DNA from: JACPRL01 sp035573715
GTDB lineage: Bacteria; Acidobacteriota; Terriglobia; Acidiferrales; 2-02-FULL-67-57
Length of the DNA stretch: 64,000 bases
Assembly: GCA_035573715.1 (NCBI GenBank)
Contig: DATLZZ010000010.1
Location: 248,001-312,000 of the forward strand
Reading direction: 5' to 3'
Of the stretch, positions 23,784 through 32,436 are shown one piece after another; within the stretch, counting starts at the first letter, position 1; each line of letters starts with the position of its first letter. The notes beneath the pieces were generated by a model. That model had not been told where the DNA came from and searched no databases. It was given only the letters and a program-made list of their open reading frames with translations. Made by a program: the position numbers and the translations under genes.

Positions 23784-23789
23784 TGCAGA

Positions 23790-23795
23790 ATTATA
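23790..23795 (-). promoter_or_regulatory. -10 element placing the gatB transcript start at its ATG
   Basis: TATAAT on the minus strand ends 6 bases before the gatB ATG (GGCTATAATTCTGCAATG). The -35 is weak. Transcription would start at or within one or two bases of the ATG, and no Shine-Dalgarno is present. Confidence 0.5.
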
Positions 23796-23887
23796 GCCGA
23801 AGCTCCAACCGTTGCCCGGCCGGCTTGCCCGAGCTTGTCGAAGGGGAGGCTCTCGCCCCCAAAGAAAGAGAATCCCACCTGCACAGA

Positions 23888-24748
23888 CTAGGCCGACGTT
23901 CCGCGCTGCCTCAGGTAATCCGCCAGGGCTTGCTGCCAGGGGCGCATCTCCGGAAAGCCCGCGGCGCGATAGTTGGCATTGTCGAGCACCGAGTAGGCTG
24001 GGCGACGTGCCTTGCGCGCCAGCGCTTCGCTGGTGGTGGGTTGCAGTGCCGGCGAAAGTCTGGCCAGACGAAAAATCTCCTGCGCGAATTCGAACCATGA
24101 ACACTGGCCGGTATTGGTCAGGTGGTAAAGCCCGAAGCGATCGGTGTGAATCAACGGATTGAGCGCCCTTGCTAGATCGGCGCTGCTGGTCGGCGTGAGC
24201 ACCTGGTCGGTCACCACCCGGATGGGCTTGTTTTCCGCCGCGAGCTGCAACATGGTCTCGACGAAGTTGGTTCCTTTGCCGCGCCGGTTGGCCAGCCCGT
24301 AGAGCCCGCAGGTGCGGATGAGAAAGTAGCGCTGGCAGCAGCGTTGCACGATGAGCTCCCCAGCGCGTTTTGAGAGCGCATAGACCGACTGCGGGTTGGG
24401 CGCGTCGGCCTCCACGTACGGCGAACCCTTGATTCCATCGAAAACATAGTCGGTGCTGAAGTGCACCAGCACTGCGCCAATCTCAGCCGCCGCTCGCGCC
24501 AGGTGGTAGACGCCGACCGCGTTCACAGCGAAGGCCTGCTCGGGCTGGTCTTCGCAGTCGTCCACGCGATGGAAGGCCGCGGTGTTGATAATAGCGTCGG
24601 GGCGCATATTGAGGACGCGGCTGCGCACGGTGGCGGCGTCGGCGATGTCGAGTTCTCCGTGGGTAAACGGAAAAAGTTTGTCGCCGGTCAGTGTGGCCAG
24701 CAGGTCGGTGGCGAGTTGGCCGCCGGCGCCCAGCAGCAGTATGCGCAT
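23888..24748 (-). CDS. rfbD: dTDP-4-dehydrorhamnose reductase (RmlD-like)
   Basis: 286 aa. Rossmann start [35 protein letters not shown], the [17 protein letters not shown] block and the catalytic YALSKRAGE (Tyr-x-x-x-Lys). It reduces dTDP-4-keto-rhamnose to dTDP-L-rhamnose, a sugar donor. The divergent gene cluster encodes glycosyltransferases, one with a rhamnosyltransferase-type domain, which fits. rfbABC are not in the window. Start ATG at 24746-24748. Confidence 0.92.
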   Translation of the reverse strand: MRILLLGAGGQLATDLLATLTGDKLFPFTHGELDIADAATVRSRVLNMRPDAIINTAAFHRVDDCEDQPEQAFAVNAVGVYHLARAAAEIGAVLVHFSTDYVFDGIKGSPYVEADAPNPQSVYALSKRAGELIVQRCCQRYFLIRTCGLYGLANRRGKGTNFVETMLQLAAENKPIRVVTDQVLTPTSSADLARALNPLIHTDRFGLYHLTNTGQCSWFEFAQEIFRLARLSPALQPTTSEALARKARRPAYSVLDNANYRAAGFPEMRPWQQALADYLRQRGTSA

Positions 24749-24819
24749 AGGATGGTTGTCGCGGGCGGCCCATTGTAACAGCATTGTGGAAGCCAAGTGG
24801 GTGCCTGCGAGCCGCGTGG

Positions 24820-24825
24820 TATACT
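24820..24825 (+). promoter_or_regulatory. -10 element for the glycosyltransferase operon
   Basis: TATACT ending 10 bases before the ATG at 24836. It favours that ATG over the GTG at 24797, which would lie upstream of the transcript start. Confidence 0.45.
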
Positions 24826-24835
24826 TTTCCTGCAG

Positions 24836-25780
24836 ATGGGGTGTTCCGGCTCGATTGTCATCGTCACCTTCAACTCCGCAGCGCATATTGAAGCGTGCCT
24901 GCAGAGCGTGCGCTCGTCTGGGTGGGAAGTCATCGTGGTGGATAACGGCTCGACGGACGATTCGGTAGCTCGCGCTCGTGCCTTCCCCGACCTGGTTGTC
25001 TTGACCAATTCCCAGAACCGCGGCTTCGCGGCCGCTGCCAACCAGGGAGTGAAGGCCGCACGGGGTGACTGGGTGCTGTTGCTGAATCCCGACGCCGCAG
25101 CCGAGCCGGGCGCATTGGATGCGCTCACGTCGGTCGCCAGCGAAGTCAACGCTGAAGCCGCCGGCGGACGTCTCCTCAATCCCGACGGCACCACCCAGGT
25201 AGGTTTTACTCTGCGGCGCCTGCCGCGCTTGCCCGATATGCTGGCTGAAGTCCTGCTTCTCAATCGCGTCTTTCCGCGAAACCCGTGGAACCGCCGCTAC
25301 CGTTGTCTGGACATGAGCTGCGAGGTCGCGGCCGAAGTCGAGCAGCCGGCCGGCGCCTGTCTGCTGGTCAAGCGGCAGGTGTGGGAAGAACTGGGCGGGA
25401 TGGACGAAAGTTTCTTTCCATTGTGGTTCGAGGATGTGGACTTCTGTCGAAGGCTTCGCCAACGCGGTGGACGGATCGTGTATGCGCCGCAGGCGCGGTT
25501 CCGTCATCGCGGTGCGCACAGTGTGAAATCGCTTCCCGCCGCGGAACGCCAGCTTGCCTGGTATCGAAACCTGCTGCGTTACTTTCGAAAACACCACGGA
25601 CTTGTGGCCGCGGCGATTCTGCGTCTGGGCATTGTCGCCGGAGCCCTGCTGCGCCTCTTGGCCACGGCGATTGGCGCGCGGCCGGAGACGGGCACGCGGG
25701 CGGAGGCGATTCACGCCTGCGCCGGCGTGGTGCGCTGGAGCCTGCTGGGTGAGACTACGGCCACGGCGGTGCGCGCATGA
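24836..25780 (+). CDS. Family 2 glycosyltransferase
   Basis: 314 aa. GT-A fold: SIVIVTFNSAAHIEACLQSV, VIVVDNGSTDDSV, NRGFAAAANQGVKAARGDWV, LLLNPDAAAEPG (DXD-like), and the acceptor region ESFFPLWFEDVDFCRRLRQRG with the ED catalytic pair. This is the WbbL-type rhamnosyltransferase-like GT2 subgroup. A hydrophobic C-terminal helix (LRLGIVAGALLRLLATAIGA) may hold it at the membrane. Its stop overlaps the next start (ATGA). Role in polysaccharide or O-antigen synthesis is inferred from context. Confidence 0.9.
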   Translation: MGCSGSIVIVTFNSAAHIEACLQSVRSSGWEVIVVDNGSTDDSVARARAFPDLVVLTNSQNRGFAAAANQGVKAARGDWVLLLNPDAAAEPGALDALTSVASEVNAEAAGGRLLNPDGTTQVGFTLRRLPRLPDMLAEVLLLNRVFPRNPWNRRYRCLDMSCEVAAEVEQPAGACLLVKRQVWEELGGMDESFFPLWFEDVDFCRRLRQRGGRIVYAPQARFRHRGAHSVKSLPAAERQLAWYRNLLRYFRKHHGLVAAAILRLGIVAGALLRLLATAIGARPETGTRAEAIHACAGVVRWSLLGETTATAVRA

Positions 25781-27876
25781 AGAGAGTCGCCGCTACCGTC
25801 GTGACTCATCACAGCGGACACTATATCCGGCGCTGTCTGGACTCCGTCTTCGCCCAGTCGGGTGTTGAAGTGGAAGTGGTGGTCGTGGACAACAGCTCGT
25901 CGGACGATACCATCGCTCGCCTTGAGCCTTTCCGCGGTCGTATTCGCCTGCTGCGCAACGAAACCCAGGTCGGTTTCGCGGCGGCTCAGAACCAGGCTAT
26001 TCGTGAAACACACGCCGAGTGGATCCTTTGCCTGAATCCGGATGTCGAGTTGGAGCGCGACTTCATTCGGCGACTCCTCGAAGCCGTCGAGCCCCGCTCC
26101 CGCGTCGGCGTGGCTTGCGGCAAGCTGCTGCGGATGGCGCCCGACCGGCGCCGCCGCATGCCCCAGCTTCTTGATTCGACCGGCATCTACTTTACTCCCA
26201 CGCTGCGCCACTTCGATCGCGGCTCCAACCAGCCCGACGTCGGGCAATACGACAAGCTGGAATATGTCTTCGGCGCTACCGGCGCGGCGGCCTTCTACCG
26301 CCGCGCGATGCTGGAAGACATTGCCGTCGGCGGAGAGTTTTTCGACGAAGACTTCTTTGCCTACCGCGAAGACGCCGACCTGGCCTGGCGCGCGCAACTG
26401 GCTGGCTGGCGCTGCCTCTACGTTCCCCAGGCCGTGGGCCGGCATGTGCGCCGCGCCTTTCCGCAGAACCGGCGCCAGTTGCCGGACTTCATCAACTGTC
26501 ACACCACGAAAAACCGCTTCTTGATGCGCGCCAAGAACATGGGCTGGCCGCTTTACTGGCGGATGTTTGTTCCGATGAATCTGCGCGACCTGGGCATCCT
26601 CGCCTACTGCCTGTTGCGCGAGCGCACCTCGCTGCCGGCCTTCGCCTGGCTGTGGCGCAATCGAAAGCGAATCTGGGAAAAGCGCGCCGCCGTGCAGGCC
26701 AAGCGCCGCGTGAGCGATATCGAGCTGGCGCGCTGGTTCCGCTTCCGTCCCGTCAGCCTGCGGGCCGAGCCGCTCCCGATGCGCCTCGCCATTGTCGGCA
26801 CCCGCGGCGTGCCCGCCAACTATGGCGGCTTTGAAACTCTGGCCGAGGAGCTGGGCGCGCGCCTGGCGGCGCGCGGCCACGAGGTCACCGTCTACGGCCG
26901 GCGACCTCAAATACGGTACGACAAGCCCACCTATCGCGGCATGCGTATCGTGCTCTTGCCCACGCTGGCATGGAAGTACTTCGACACCGTGGTACACACG
27001 TTTCTCTGTGCTTTTCACGTGGCCTTCAGCGACGTCGAGGTGGTTTTTCTGTGCAACGTCGCTAACAGCCCCTTCGCCTGGATCCCGCGCCTGGCCGGCA
27101 AGCCGGTGGCGCTCAACGTCGACGGGCTTGATCGCCGTCGCCGGAAATGGAACTGGCTCGGCCGCGCCTACTTGTGGCTGTGCGAGTGGCTGGCGCTGGT
27201 GACGCCCACCGCGATGGTCACCGACGCGCAGGTGATGCAGGACTACTACCGCGAGCGCTACGGCAAGTGGTCGACCCTCATCGCTTACGGCGCCGAACCG
27301 CGCGATGCGGGCGACGGTAAGGCGACACTCGAGCAGGCCGGGCTCAAACCCGGCCGCTACGTCCTCTATGTCAGCCGGCTCGAACCCGAGAACAACCCCG
27401 AACTTGTCATCCGCGGCTTCGAGAAAGTCAGCACCGACTGGCGGTTGGCCGTGGTGGGCGGTAATTCGTATCGCCCCGAGTATGTCGAGCAGCTCAAGCA
27501 GACCCGCGACCCGCGGATCGTTTTCACCGGACCCATCTACGGCGAGGGCTACTGGCACCTGCAGCGCAACGCCGGCGCTTACGTCCACGCCACCGAAGTG
27601 GGAGGAACCCATCCGGCGCTCATTGAGGCCATGTCGTGCGGCAATGCCGTGCTCTACCTGAACACACCGGAGAACGTGGAAGTCGCCCGCGACGCGGGCG
27701 TTCCCTTCGAACCTTCGGCCGACGACCTGGCGCAGAAACTTGAGCGGGTGCTCACGAATCCGCAGTTGCGGCAGGAGCTTGCCGTCCGCGCCCACGGCCG
27801 CGCCCGTGAGAGGTACAACTGGGACGAGATTACTTCCGAGTACGAGTACTTGTTCACGCGGCTGCTGCATTCATAA
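25777..27876 (+). CDS. Bifunctional glycosyltransferase: GT2 domain fused to GT4 domain
   Basis: 699 aa in one uninterrupted frame. Residues 1-330 are a complete GT2 enzyme (VAATVVTHHSGHYIRRCLDS, VVVDNSSSDDTI, EWILCLNPDVELE, FFDEDFFAYREDADLAWRAQ). From Met335 a complete DUF1972/GT4 rhamnosyltransferase-like enzyme begins (MRLAIVGTRGVPANYGGFET), with a GT-B C-terminal half (YVLYVSRLEPENNPELVIRG, YVHATEVGGTHPALIEAMSC). No ribosome site precedes the internal ATG, so a real fusion is likelier than two genes. The two domains could add successive sugars to one glycan. Confidence 0.9.
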   Translation: MKRVAATVVTHHSGHYIRRCLDSVFAQSGVEVEVVVVDNSSSDDTIARLEPFRGRIRLLRNETQVGFAAAQNQAIRETHAEWILCLNPDVELERDFIRRLLEAVEPRSRVGVACGKLLRMAPDRRRRMPQLLDSTGIYFTPTLRHFDRGSNQPDVGQYDKLEYVFGATGAAAFYRRAMLEDIAVGGEFFDEDFFAYREDADLAWRAQLAGWRCLYVPQAVGRHVRRAFPQNRRQLPDFINCHTTKNRFLMRAKNMGWPLYWRMFVPMNLRDLGILAYCLLRERTSLPAFAWLWRNRKRIWEKRAAVQAKRRVSDIELARWFRFRPVSLRAEPLPMRLAIVGTRGVPANYGGFETLAEELGARLAARGHEVTVYGRRPQIRYDKPTYRGMRIVLLPTLAWKYFDTVVHTFLCAFHVAFSDVEVVFLCNVANSPFAWIPRLAGKPVALNVDGLDRRRRKWNWLGRAYLWLCEWLALVTPTAMVTDAQVMQDYYRERYGKWSTLIAYGAEPRDAGDGKATLEQAGLKPGRYVLYVSRLEPENNPELVIRGFEKVSTDWRLAVVGGNSYRPEYVEQLKQTRDPRIVFTGPIYGEGYWHLQRNAGAYVHATEVGGTHPALIEAMSCGNAVLYLNTPENVEVARDAGVPFEPSADDLAQKLERVLTNPQLRQELAVRAHGRARERYNWDEITSEYEYLFTRLLHS

Positions 27877-27879
27877 TGC

Positions 27880-27908
27880 TTGACTCGGCGCGCCAACCGA
27901 CCTAGCAT
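27880..27908 (+). promoter_or_regulatory. Candidate promoter for the PilZ gene
   Basis: TTGACT (27880-27885), 17-base spacer, TAGCAT (27903-27908); PilZ ATG at 27926 with GAGGGGAGC before it. Confidence 0.5.
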
Positions 27909-27925
27909 CAACACCAGAGGGGAGC

Positions 27926-28261
27926 ATGGGGACGACCGGCACATATGCTTCCGGAATCGACCGGCGGGAAGATCACCGCACCACTTTTTTTGCCGAAGCG
28001 GAATATGAGTGGGGCGGCAACAAAATGCGCGCCCGCATCCTCAACCTCAGCCTGGGCGGAATGCTGATGGAGACGCGCGCCCCGCTTCCGGCGATGGCCC
28101 AGTTCGTCGCCACGCTGCATCTGGCGGAAGGGCCGCCGCTGGAAGCAATCTGCGTGGTGAAGCGCCTGGTGCCTGGCGTGGGCATGGGGGTGGAGTTCGT
28201 CGACCTCAAGCCCTCCGACCACATCCGCCTGCGGCGCATCGTCGAATCCCTGCCGCACTAG
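27926..28261 (+). CDS. PilZ-domain protein
   Basis: 111 aa, a stand-alone PilZ domain. The c-di-GMP binding motifs are recognisable: RREDHR (the RxxxR loop) at about residues 14-19 and NLSLGGM (the D/NxSxxG motif) near residue 48, followed by the six-strand barrel ending GVGMGVEFVDLKPSDHIRLR. PilZ proteins are c-di-GMP effectors. Its position after polysaccharide glycosyltransferases suggests control of exopolysaccharide or motility; an HD-GYP enzyme, which degrades c-di-GMP, is encoded at 44-45 kb. Confidence 0.85.
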   Translation: MGTTGTYASGIDRREDHRTTFFAEAEYEWGGNKMRARILNLSLGGMLMETRAPLPAMAQFVATLHLAEGPPLEAICVVKRLVPGVGMGVEFVDLKPSDHIRLRRIVESLPH

Positions 28262-28273
28262 CCGGAACGCGGC

Positions 28274-29665
28274 TCAGAGACCTGAGTAGGTATTCCGCTT
28301 GAGGAAGCGCCCGGCACCCGGTTTGCCGACGAACTTTCCGTTGTCAATCACGACGCGGCCGCCCACCAGCACTTGCCGCGGCATCCCTTTCACTTTGATG
28401 CCCTCGAACATCGAGTAGTCCACCCGCATGTGGTGCGTCTTGGCGCTGATGACTTCTTCCTTGTCGGGATCCCACAGCACCAGGTCGGCGTCGGAGCCGA
28501 CCGCGATGGTGCCTTTGCGGGGGTAGAGCCCGAAGAGTTTCGCCGGCGCGGTGGAAACCAGCTGCACGAAGCGGTTGATGTTGAACCGCCCGCCGCCCAC
28601 CCCGCCGGTGTAGACCAGGCTCAAACGGTGCTCGATTCCCGGTCCGCCGTTGGGAATCTTGGTGAAGTCGTCCCTGCCCATCTCCTTCTGTTCCTTGAAG
28701 CAGAACGGGCAGTGGTCGGTGGAGACGACTTGCAGGTCATCTTTCGCCAGGCCCGCCCAAAGCTTGTCCTGGTGCCACTTTTCGCGCAGCGGTGGCGTGA
28801 AGACGTACTTGGCTCCTTCGAAGCCCGGCACGTCGAAGTTGTCGATCGAAAGGAAGAGGTACTGCGGGCAGGTTTCGGCGTAGGCGGGCAGGCCGCGGTC
28901 GCGCGCCTCGCGCACCTTCTCCAACGCGTCGTTGCAGGAGAGGTGAACGATGTAGACGGGCGCCCCGGCCATCTCGGCCAGCGCAATGGCCCGCGCAGTG
29001 GCTTCAGCCTCGGCGGTCGTCGGGCGCGTCAGCGCATGATACTTGGGCGCTGTCTTGCCCTCCGCCAGCGCCCGCTTGACGATGACGTCAATCGCTCCGC
29101 CGTTTTCGGCGTGCATGCAAATCAGGGCCCCGCTCTTCGCTGCCTGGCTCATCGCCTTGAAGATGAGCGCGTCCTCCACCATGAAGACGCCCGGGTAGGC
29201 CATGAACAGCTTGAAGCTCGACACGCCCTCTTGCACCAGCGCGTCCATCTCTTCCAGCCGCGCGTCCGGCAGGTCGGTCACGATGCAATGGAAGGCGTAG
29301 TCGGTCACCGCCTTGTTGTGCGCCTTCTTCATCCAGGTGTCGAACGCCTCGCGCAGCGTCTGGCCCTTGTACTGGATGGCGAAGTCAATCAGCGTCGTCG
29401 TGCCGCCGTGGGCGGCGGCGATGGTGCCGCTCTCAAAATCATCGGCGCTGGTAGTGCCGCCGAAGGGCATGTCAAGGTGGGTGTGAACGTCGATGCCACC
29501 GGGCATGACGTAAAGCCCGCGGGCGTCGAGCACCTGCTTGGCCGACTCGCGCGGCAAGCTGGCGGCAATGGCGGCGATGCGGCCGTCGCTCAGACCGATG
29601 TCGGATGCGTAGGTGTCGGACGCGGTGACGACGGTGCCGCCCTGAATCAGCGTGTCAAATTGCAT
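28274..29665 (-). CDS. hydA: Dihydropyrimidinase
   Basis: 463 aa. Amidohydrolase TIM barrel: GGIDVHTHLDMPFGG gives metal ligands H61 and H63, SSFKLFMAYPG gives the carbamylated lysine K152, and CMHAENG, VYIVHLSCNDALEKV and STDHCPFCFKEQKEMG complete the site. PNGGPGIEHRLSLVY is the substrate-loop signature of dihydropyrimidinases/hydantoinases. It opens dihydrouracil or dihydrothymine to the N-carbamoyl-beta-amino acid. It is divergent from preT-preA, which supply its substrate. Confidence 0.93.
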   Translation of the reverse strand: MQFDTLIQGGTVVTASDTYASDIGLSDGRIAAIAASLPRESAKQVLDARGLYVMPGGIDVHTHLDMPFGGTTSADDFESGTIAAAHGGTTTLIDFAIQYKGQTLREAFDTWMKKAHNKAVTDYAFHCIVTDLPDARLEEMDALVQEGVSSFKLFMAYPGVFMVEDALIFKAMSQAAKSGALICMHAENGGAIDVIVKRALAEGKTAPKYHALTRPTTAEAEATARAIALAEMAGAPVYIVHLSCNDALEKVREARDRGLPAYAETCPQYLFLSIDNFDVPGFEGAKYVFTPPLREKWHQDKLWAGLAKDDLQVVSTDHCPFCFKEQKEMGRDDFTKIPNGGPGIEHRLSLVYTGGVGGGRFNINRFVQLVSTAPAKLFGLYPRKGTIAVGSDADLVLWDPDKEEVISAKTHHMRVDYSMFEGIKVKGMPRQVLVGGRVVIDNGKFVGKPGAGRFLKRNTYSGL

Positions 29666-29756
29666 GTTCGTCTCCCCTGCGGTGCGAGCGTATGGTAGTG
29701 GCGCGCCCGCAGAGGTGTCAACGCAGATGCGTTGATGCGCGCGCGAGGCGCTGTGC

Positions 29757-29762
29757 TAGAAT
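29757..29762 (+). promoter_or_regulatory. Candidate -10 element for preT
   Basis: TAGAAT with a TTGATG 19 bases upstream (longer than ideal). Transcription would begin near 29769, which argues for the preT start at 29780 rather than the ATG at 29732. Confidence 0.4.
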
Positions 29763-29779
29763 CCGCTCCACGAGCGGCC

Positions 29780-31120
29780 ATGCGGGAAACAGCCCCCAAG
29801 CTGACGCCGGAGCAGTATGAGCGCAACTTTGCCGACATCGCCCCGCCGCTCACCCGCCAGCAGGCGCTGCTCGAAGGCGCCCGCTGCCTCTTCTGCTACG
29901 ACGCGCCCTGTATTCAGGCCTGCCCCACCCGCATTGATGTTCCTTCGTTCATCAAGAAGATCCTCACCGGCAATCTGAAGGGTTCGGCGCGGGTCATCCT
30001 CAGCGCCAACATCCTCGGCCAGAGCTGCGGGCGCGTTTGCCCGACGGAGGTGCTGTGCGAAGGCGCCTGCGTGCTCAATCGCGAGGGCGAAAAGCCGGTT
30101 GAGATTGGCCGCCTGCAGCGCTACGCCGTGGACTATGTGCTCGAGAACAACATCCGCGTGCTTCACGCCGGCGCCAGAAACGGCAAGCGAGTGGCCTGCA
30201 TCGGCTCGGGGCCGGCCTCGCTCGGCTGCGCCTCCGAGCTCGCCCAGCGCGGCTACGAGGTTGTTATTTACGACAAGAACGAGCTCCCCGGCGGTCTCAA
30301 TACCTATGGCATTGCCGCCTACAAGACTCGGGCGCACGAGAGCGTGCGCGAGGTGAAACTGGTCGAAGACCTCGGCGTGAAGATTCACCAACGCGTCGAG
30401 GTGGGCAGGGACATCTCTCTCTCCGAACTGGAGGCCAAGTTCGACGCCATCTTCATCGGCATCGGCCTGGGAGAGACCTGGGCGCTCGACCTGCCGGGAG
30501 AAGACCTGCGCGGCGCCTTTGGGGCCATGGACTTTATCGAGCGCACCAAGAAGGAACCCTTCCACAAGGTCGACGTCGGCAAGCGCGTCGCCGTCATCGG
30601 GGCGGGGAACACAGCCGTCGACGTCGCCACAGCGGCGCGGCGCCTGGGAGCGGAGTGGGTGGCGATGATTTATCGCCGCGGCGAGCGCGAGATGCCGGCG
30701 TTCAAGTACGAGCGCGAACTGGCGCAGAAAGACGGGGTGACATTCATGTGGAACACCCAGCCGGTGCGCATCGTCGGCAACGGCGTGGTCGAGGGGCTGG
30801 AGTGCGTGCGCACGCGGCTGCACGGTGACGGCCGCCGCGCCCGCGTCGAGCCCATCCCCGGCACCGAGTTCACCCTGCCGGTGGAAATGGTCGTGCGGGC
30901 GCTGGGTCAGCAGCCGGTGCTCGAGCTGCTCCGCAGTGTTTCGGGCATCCTGATCAAAGACGATTGTGTGGTTGTTGACCCCGACACTGGCCAGACAGGG
31001 AACCCGAAGTACTTCGCCGGCGGCGACTGCGTTAACGGCGGCAAGGAGGTGGTGGACGCTGTGGCGGAGGGCATGAAAGCGGCCAGAGGAATCGATGCGT
31101 ACTTACGCAGGGCAAGCTAG
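29780..31120 (+). CDS. preT: NAD-dependent dihydropyrimidine dehydrogenase subunit PreT
   Basis: 446 aa. N-terminal iron-sulfur domain with CLFCYDAPCIQACP and SCGRVCPTEVLCEGACV, then two nucleotide-binding domains: VACIGSGPASLGCASELAQRG with PGGLNTYGI for FAD, and VAVIGAGNTAVDVATAARRLG with GRGER-type loop for NAD(P)H. It resembles the glutamate-synthase small subunit family but lacks gltB nearby and is paired with preA 8 bp downstream. It supplies electrons to PreA to reduce uracil or thymine, the first step of pyrimidine breakdown (reversible). Confidence 0.92.
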   Translation: MRETAPKLTPEQYERNFADIAPPLTRQQALLEGARCLFCYDAPCIQACPTRIDVPSFIKKILTGNLKGSARVILSANILGQSCGRVCPTEVLCEGACVLNREGEKPVEIGRLQRYAVDYVLENNIRVLHAGARNGKRVACIGSGPASLGCASELAQRGYEVVIYDKNELPGGLNTYGIAAYKTRAHESVREVKLVEDLGVKIHQRVEVGRDISLSELEAKFDAIFIGIGLGETWALDLPGEDLRGAFGAMDFIERTKKEPFHKVDVGKRVAVIGAGNTAVDVATAARRLGAEWVAMIYRRGEREMPAFKYERELAQKDGVTFMWNTQPVRIVGNGVVEGLECVRTRLHGDGRRARVEPIPGTEFTLPVEMVVRALGQQPVLELLRSVSGILIKDDCVVVDPDTGQTGNPKYFAGGDCVNGGKEVVDAVAEGMKAARGIDAYLRRAS

Positions 31121-31128
31121 GAGGCGTC

Positions 31129-32415
31129 ATGGCGGATCTTAGTATCAACCTGGCAGGAATCAGGAGCCCGAATCCGTTCTGGCTGGCGAGCGGGCCACCG
31201 ACCAACACCGGTGGGCAGGTAATGCGCGCCTTCGAAGCCGGCTGGGGCGGCGCGGTGTGGAAGACGGTGGGCGAGCCCATCATCAACACCGTCTCGCGGT
31301 ACGGCGGCATCGACCTCGGCCCGCAGAAGCTGATGGGACTGAACAACATCGAGCTCATTAGTGACCGGCCGATTGAAACCAACCTGCGGGAGATCGCCGA
31401 GGTCAAGAGGCGCTTCCCCAGGCACGCGGTGGTCGTGTCGCTGATGGTGGAGTCGAGGCGCGAGGTCTGGCACGACATCGTCAAGCGCACCGAAGCCACC
31501 GGCTGCGACGGGCTGGAGCTCAACTTCGGCTGTCCGCACGGCATGAGCGAGCGCGGCATGGGCTCGGCGGTGGGCCAGGTGCCCGAGTACACCACCATGA
31601 TCACCGAGTGGGTGAAAGAGGTGGCGCGCACGCCGGTGCTTATCAAGCTCACCCCGAACTGCACCGATGTGGCCCGCATGGCGGAAGCCGCGGCGCAGGG
31701 CGGCGCCGACGGTATCTCGCTCATCAACACCCTCAATAGCGTCATGGGAGTGGATCTCGACACCTTCGCGCCACGGCCCGCGGTGCGCGGCTGGTCGTCA
31801 CACGGCGGCTACTGCGGCCCGGCGGTCAAGCCGATTGCGCTCCACATGGTCTCGGCCTGCGCCAAGCGTGTGCGCATTCCCATCAGCGGCATTGGCGGCA
31901 TTTCGACCTGGCAGGACGCGGCCGAGTTCCTCGCGTTGGGCGCGACCTCGGTTCAGGTGTGCACCGCGGTGATGCATTACGGCTTCCGCATCGTCGAAGA
32001 CATGATAGATGGGCTGGCGAATTACCTTGATGCGAAGGGCTTCGCCAGCGTCAACGACCTGCGCGGGCGCGCCCTCGACAATGTGCGCGATTGGGGCGAG
32101 CTCGACCTCAACTACAAAATCATCGCCACGATTGACCCCGCGAAATGCATCGGCTGCCACCTCTGCTACGTTGCCTGCGAGGACGGCGCCCACCAATGCA
32201 TAGAAGAATACCCCGCCGGCGGCAACGGCGGGATGCGCGTCCCGCGCGTGATTGAAGACGAGTGCGTCGGCTGCAATTTGTGCGCGCTGGTCTGCCCGGT
32301 CGAAAGCTGCATCACGATGACGGAAGTAGAGACGGGCAAGTCGCCGATGTCGTGGAACGACCTGATGAAGCAGGGCGGCCAGTCGCCCGGTTGCGCGCTG
32401 CCCTCGGGCGACTAG
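31129..32415 (+). CDS. preA: NAD-dependent dihydropyrimidine dehydrogenase subunit PreA
   Basis: 428 aa, preceded by CTAGGAGGCG. Dihydroorotate-dehydrogenase-like barrel: LAGIRSPNPFWLASGPPTN, LELNFGCPHGMSERGMGSAV (with the active-site Cys), LIKLTPNCTD, the ISGIGGISTWQDAAEFLALG phosphate site. The C-terminus carries a two-cluster ferredoxin domain, CIGCHLCYVACEDG and CVGCNLCALVCPVESC. The architecture matches the C-terminal half of mammalian DPD and E. coli PreA. Confidence 0.95.
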   Translation: MADLSINLAGIRSPNPFWLASGPPTNTGGQVMRAFEAGWGGAVWKTVGEPIINTVSRYGGIDLGPQKLMGLNNIELISDRPIETNLREIAEVKRRFPRHAVVVSLMVESRREVWHDIVKRTEATGCDGLELNFGCPHGMSERGMGSAVGQVPEYTTMITEWVKEVARTPVLIKLTPNCTDVARMAEAAAQGGADGISLINTLNSVMGVDLDTFAPRPAVRGWSSHGGYCGPAVKPIALHMVSACAKRVRIPISGIGGISTWQDAAEFLALGATSVQVCTAVMHYGFRIVEDMIDGLANYLDAKGFASVNDLRGRALDNVRDWGELDLNYKIIATIDPAKCIGCHLCYVACEDGAHQCIEEYPAGGNGGMRVPRVIEDECVGCNLCALVCPVESCITMTEVETGKSPMSWNDLMKQGGQSPGCALPSGD

Positions 32416-32436
32416 GCTCGAACGCTCCCAAAACTT

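Noticed and set aside
24797..24835. GTG start 13 codons upstream for the first glycosyltransferase
   Set aside because: The -10 element TATACT lies downstream of it, and GT2 homology begins after the ATG at 24836.
29732..29779. Earlier ATG for preT
   Set aside because: The -10 box TAGAAT is inside this stretch and family sequence begins at the later ATG.
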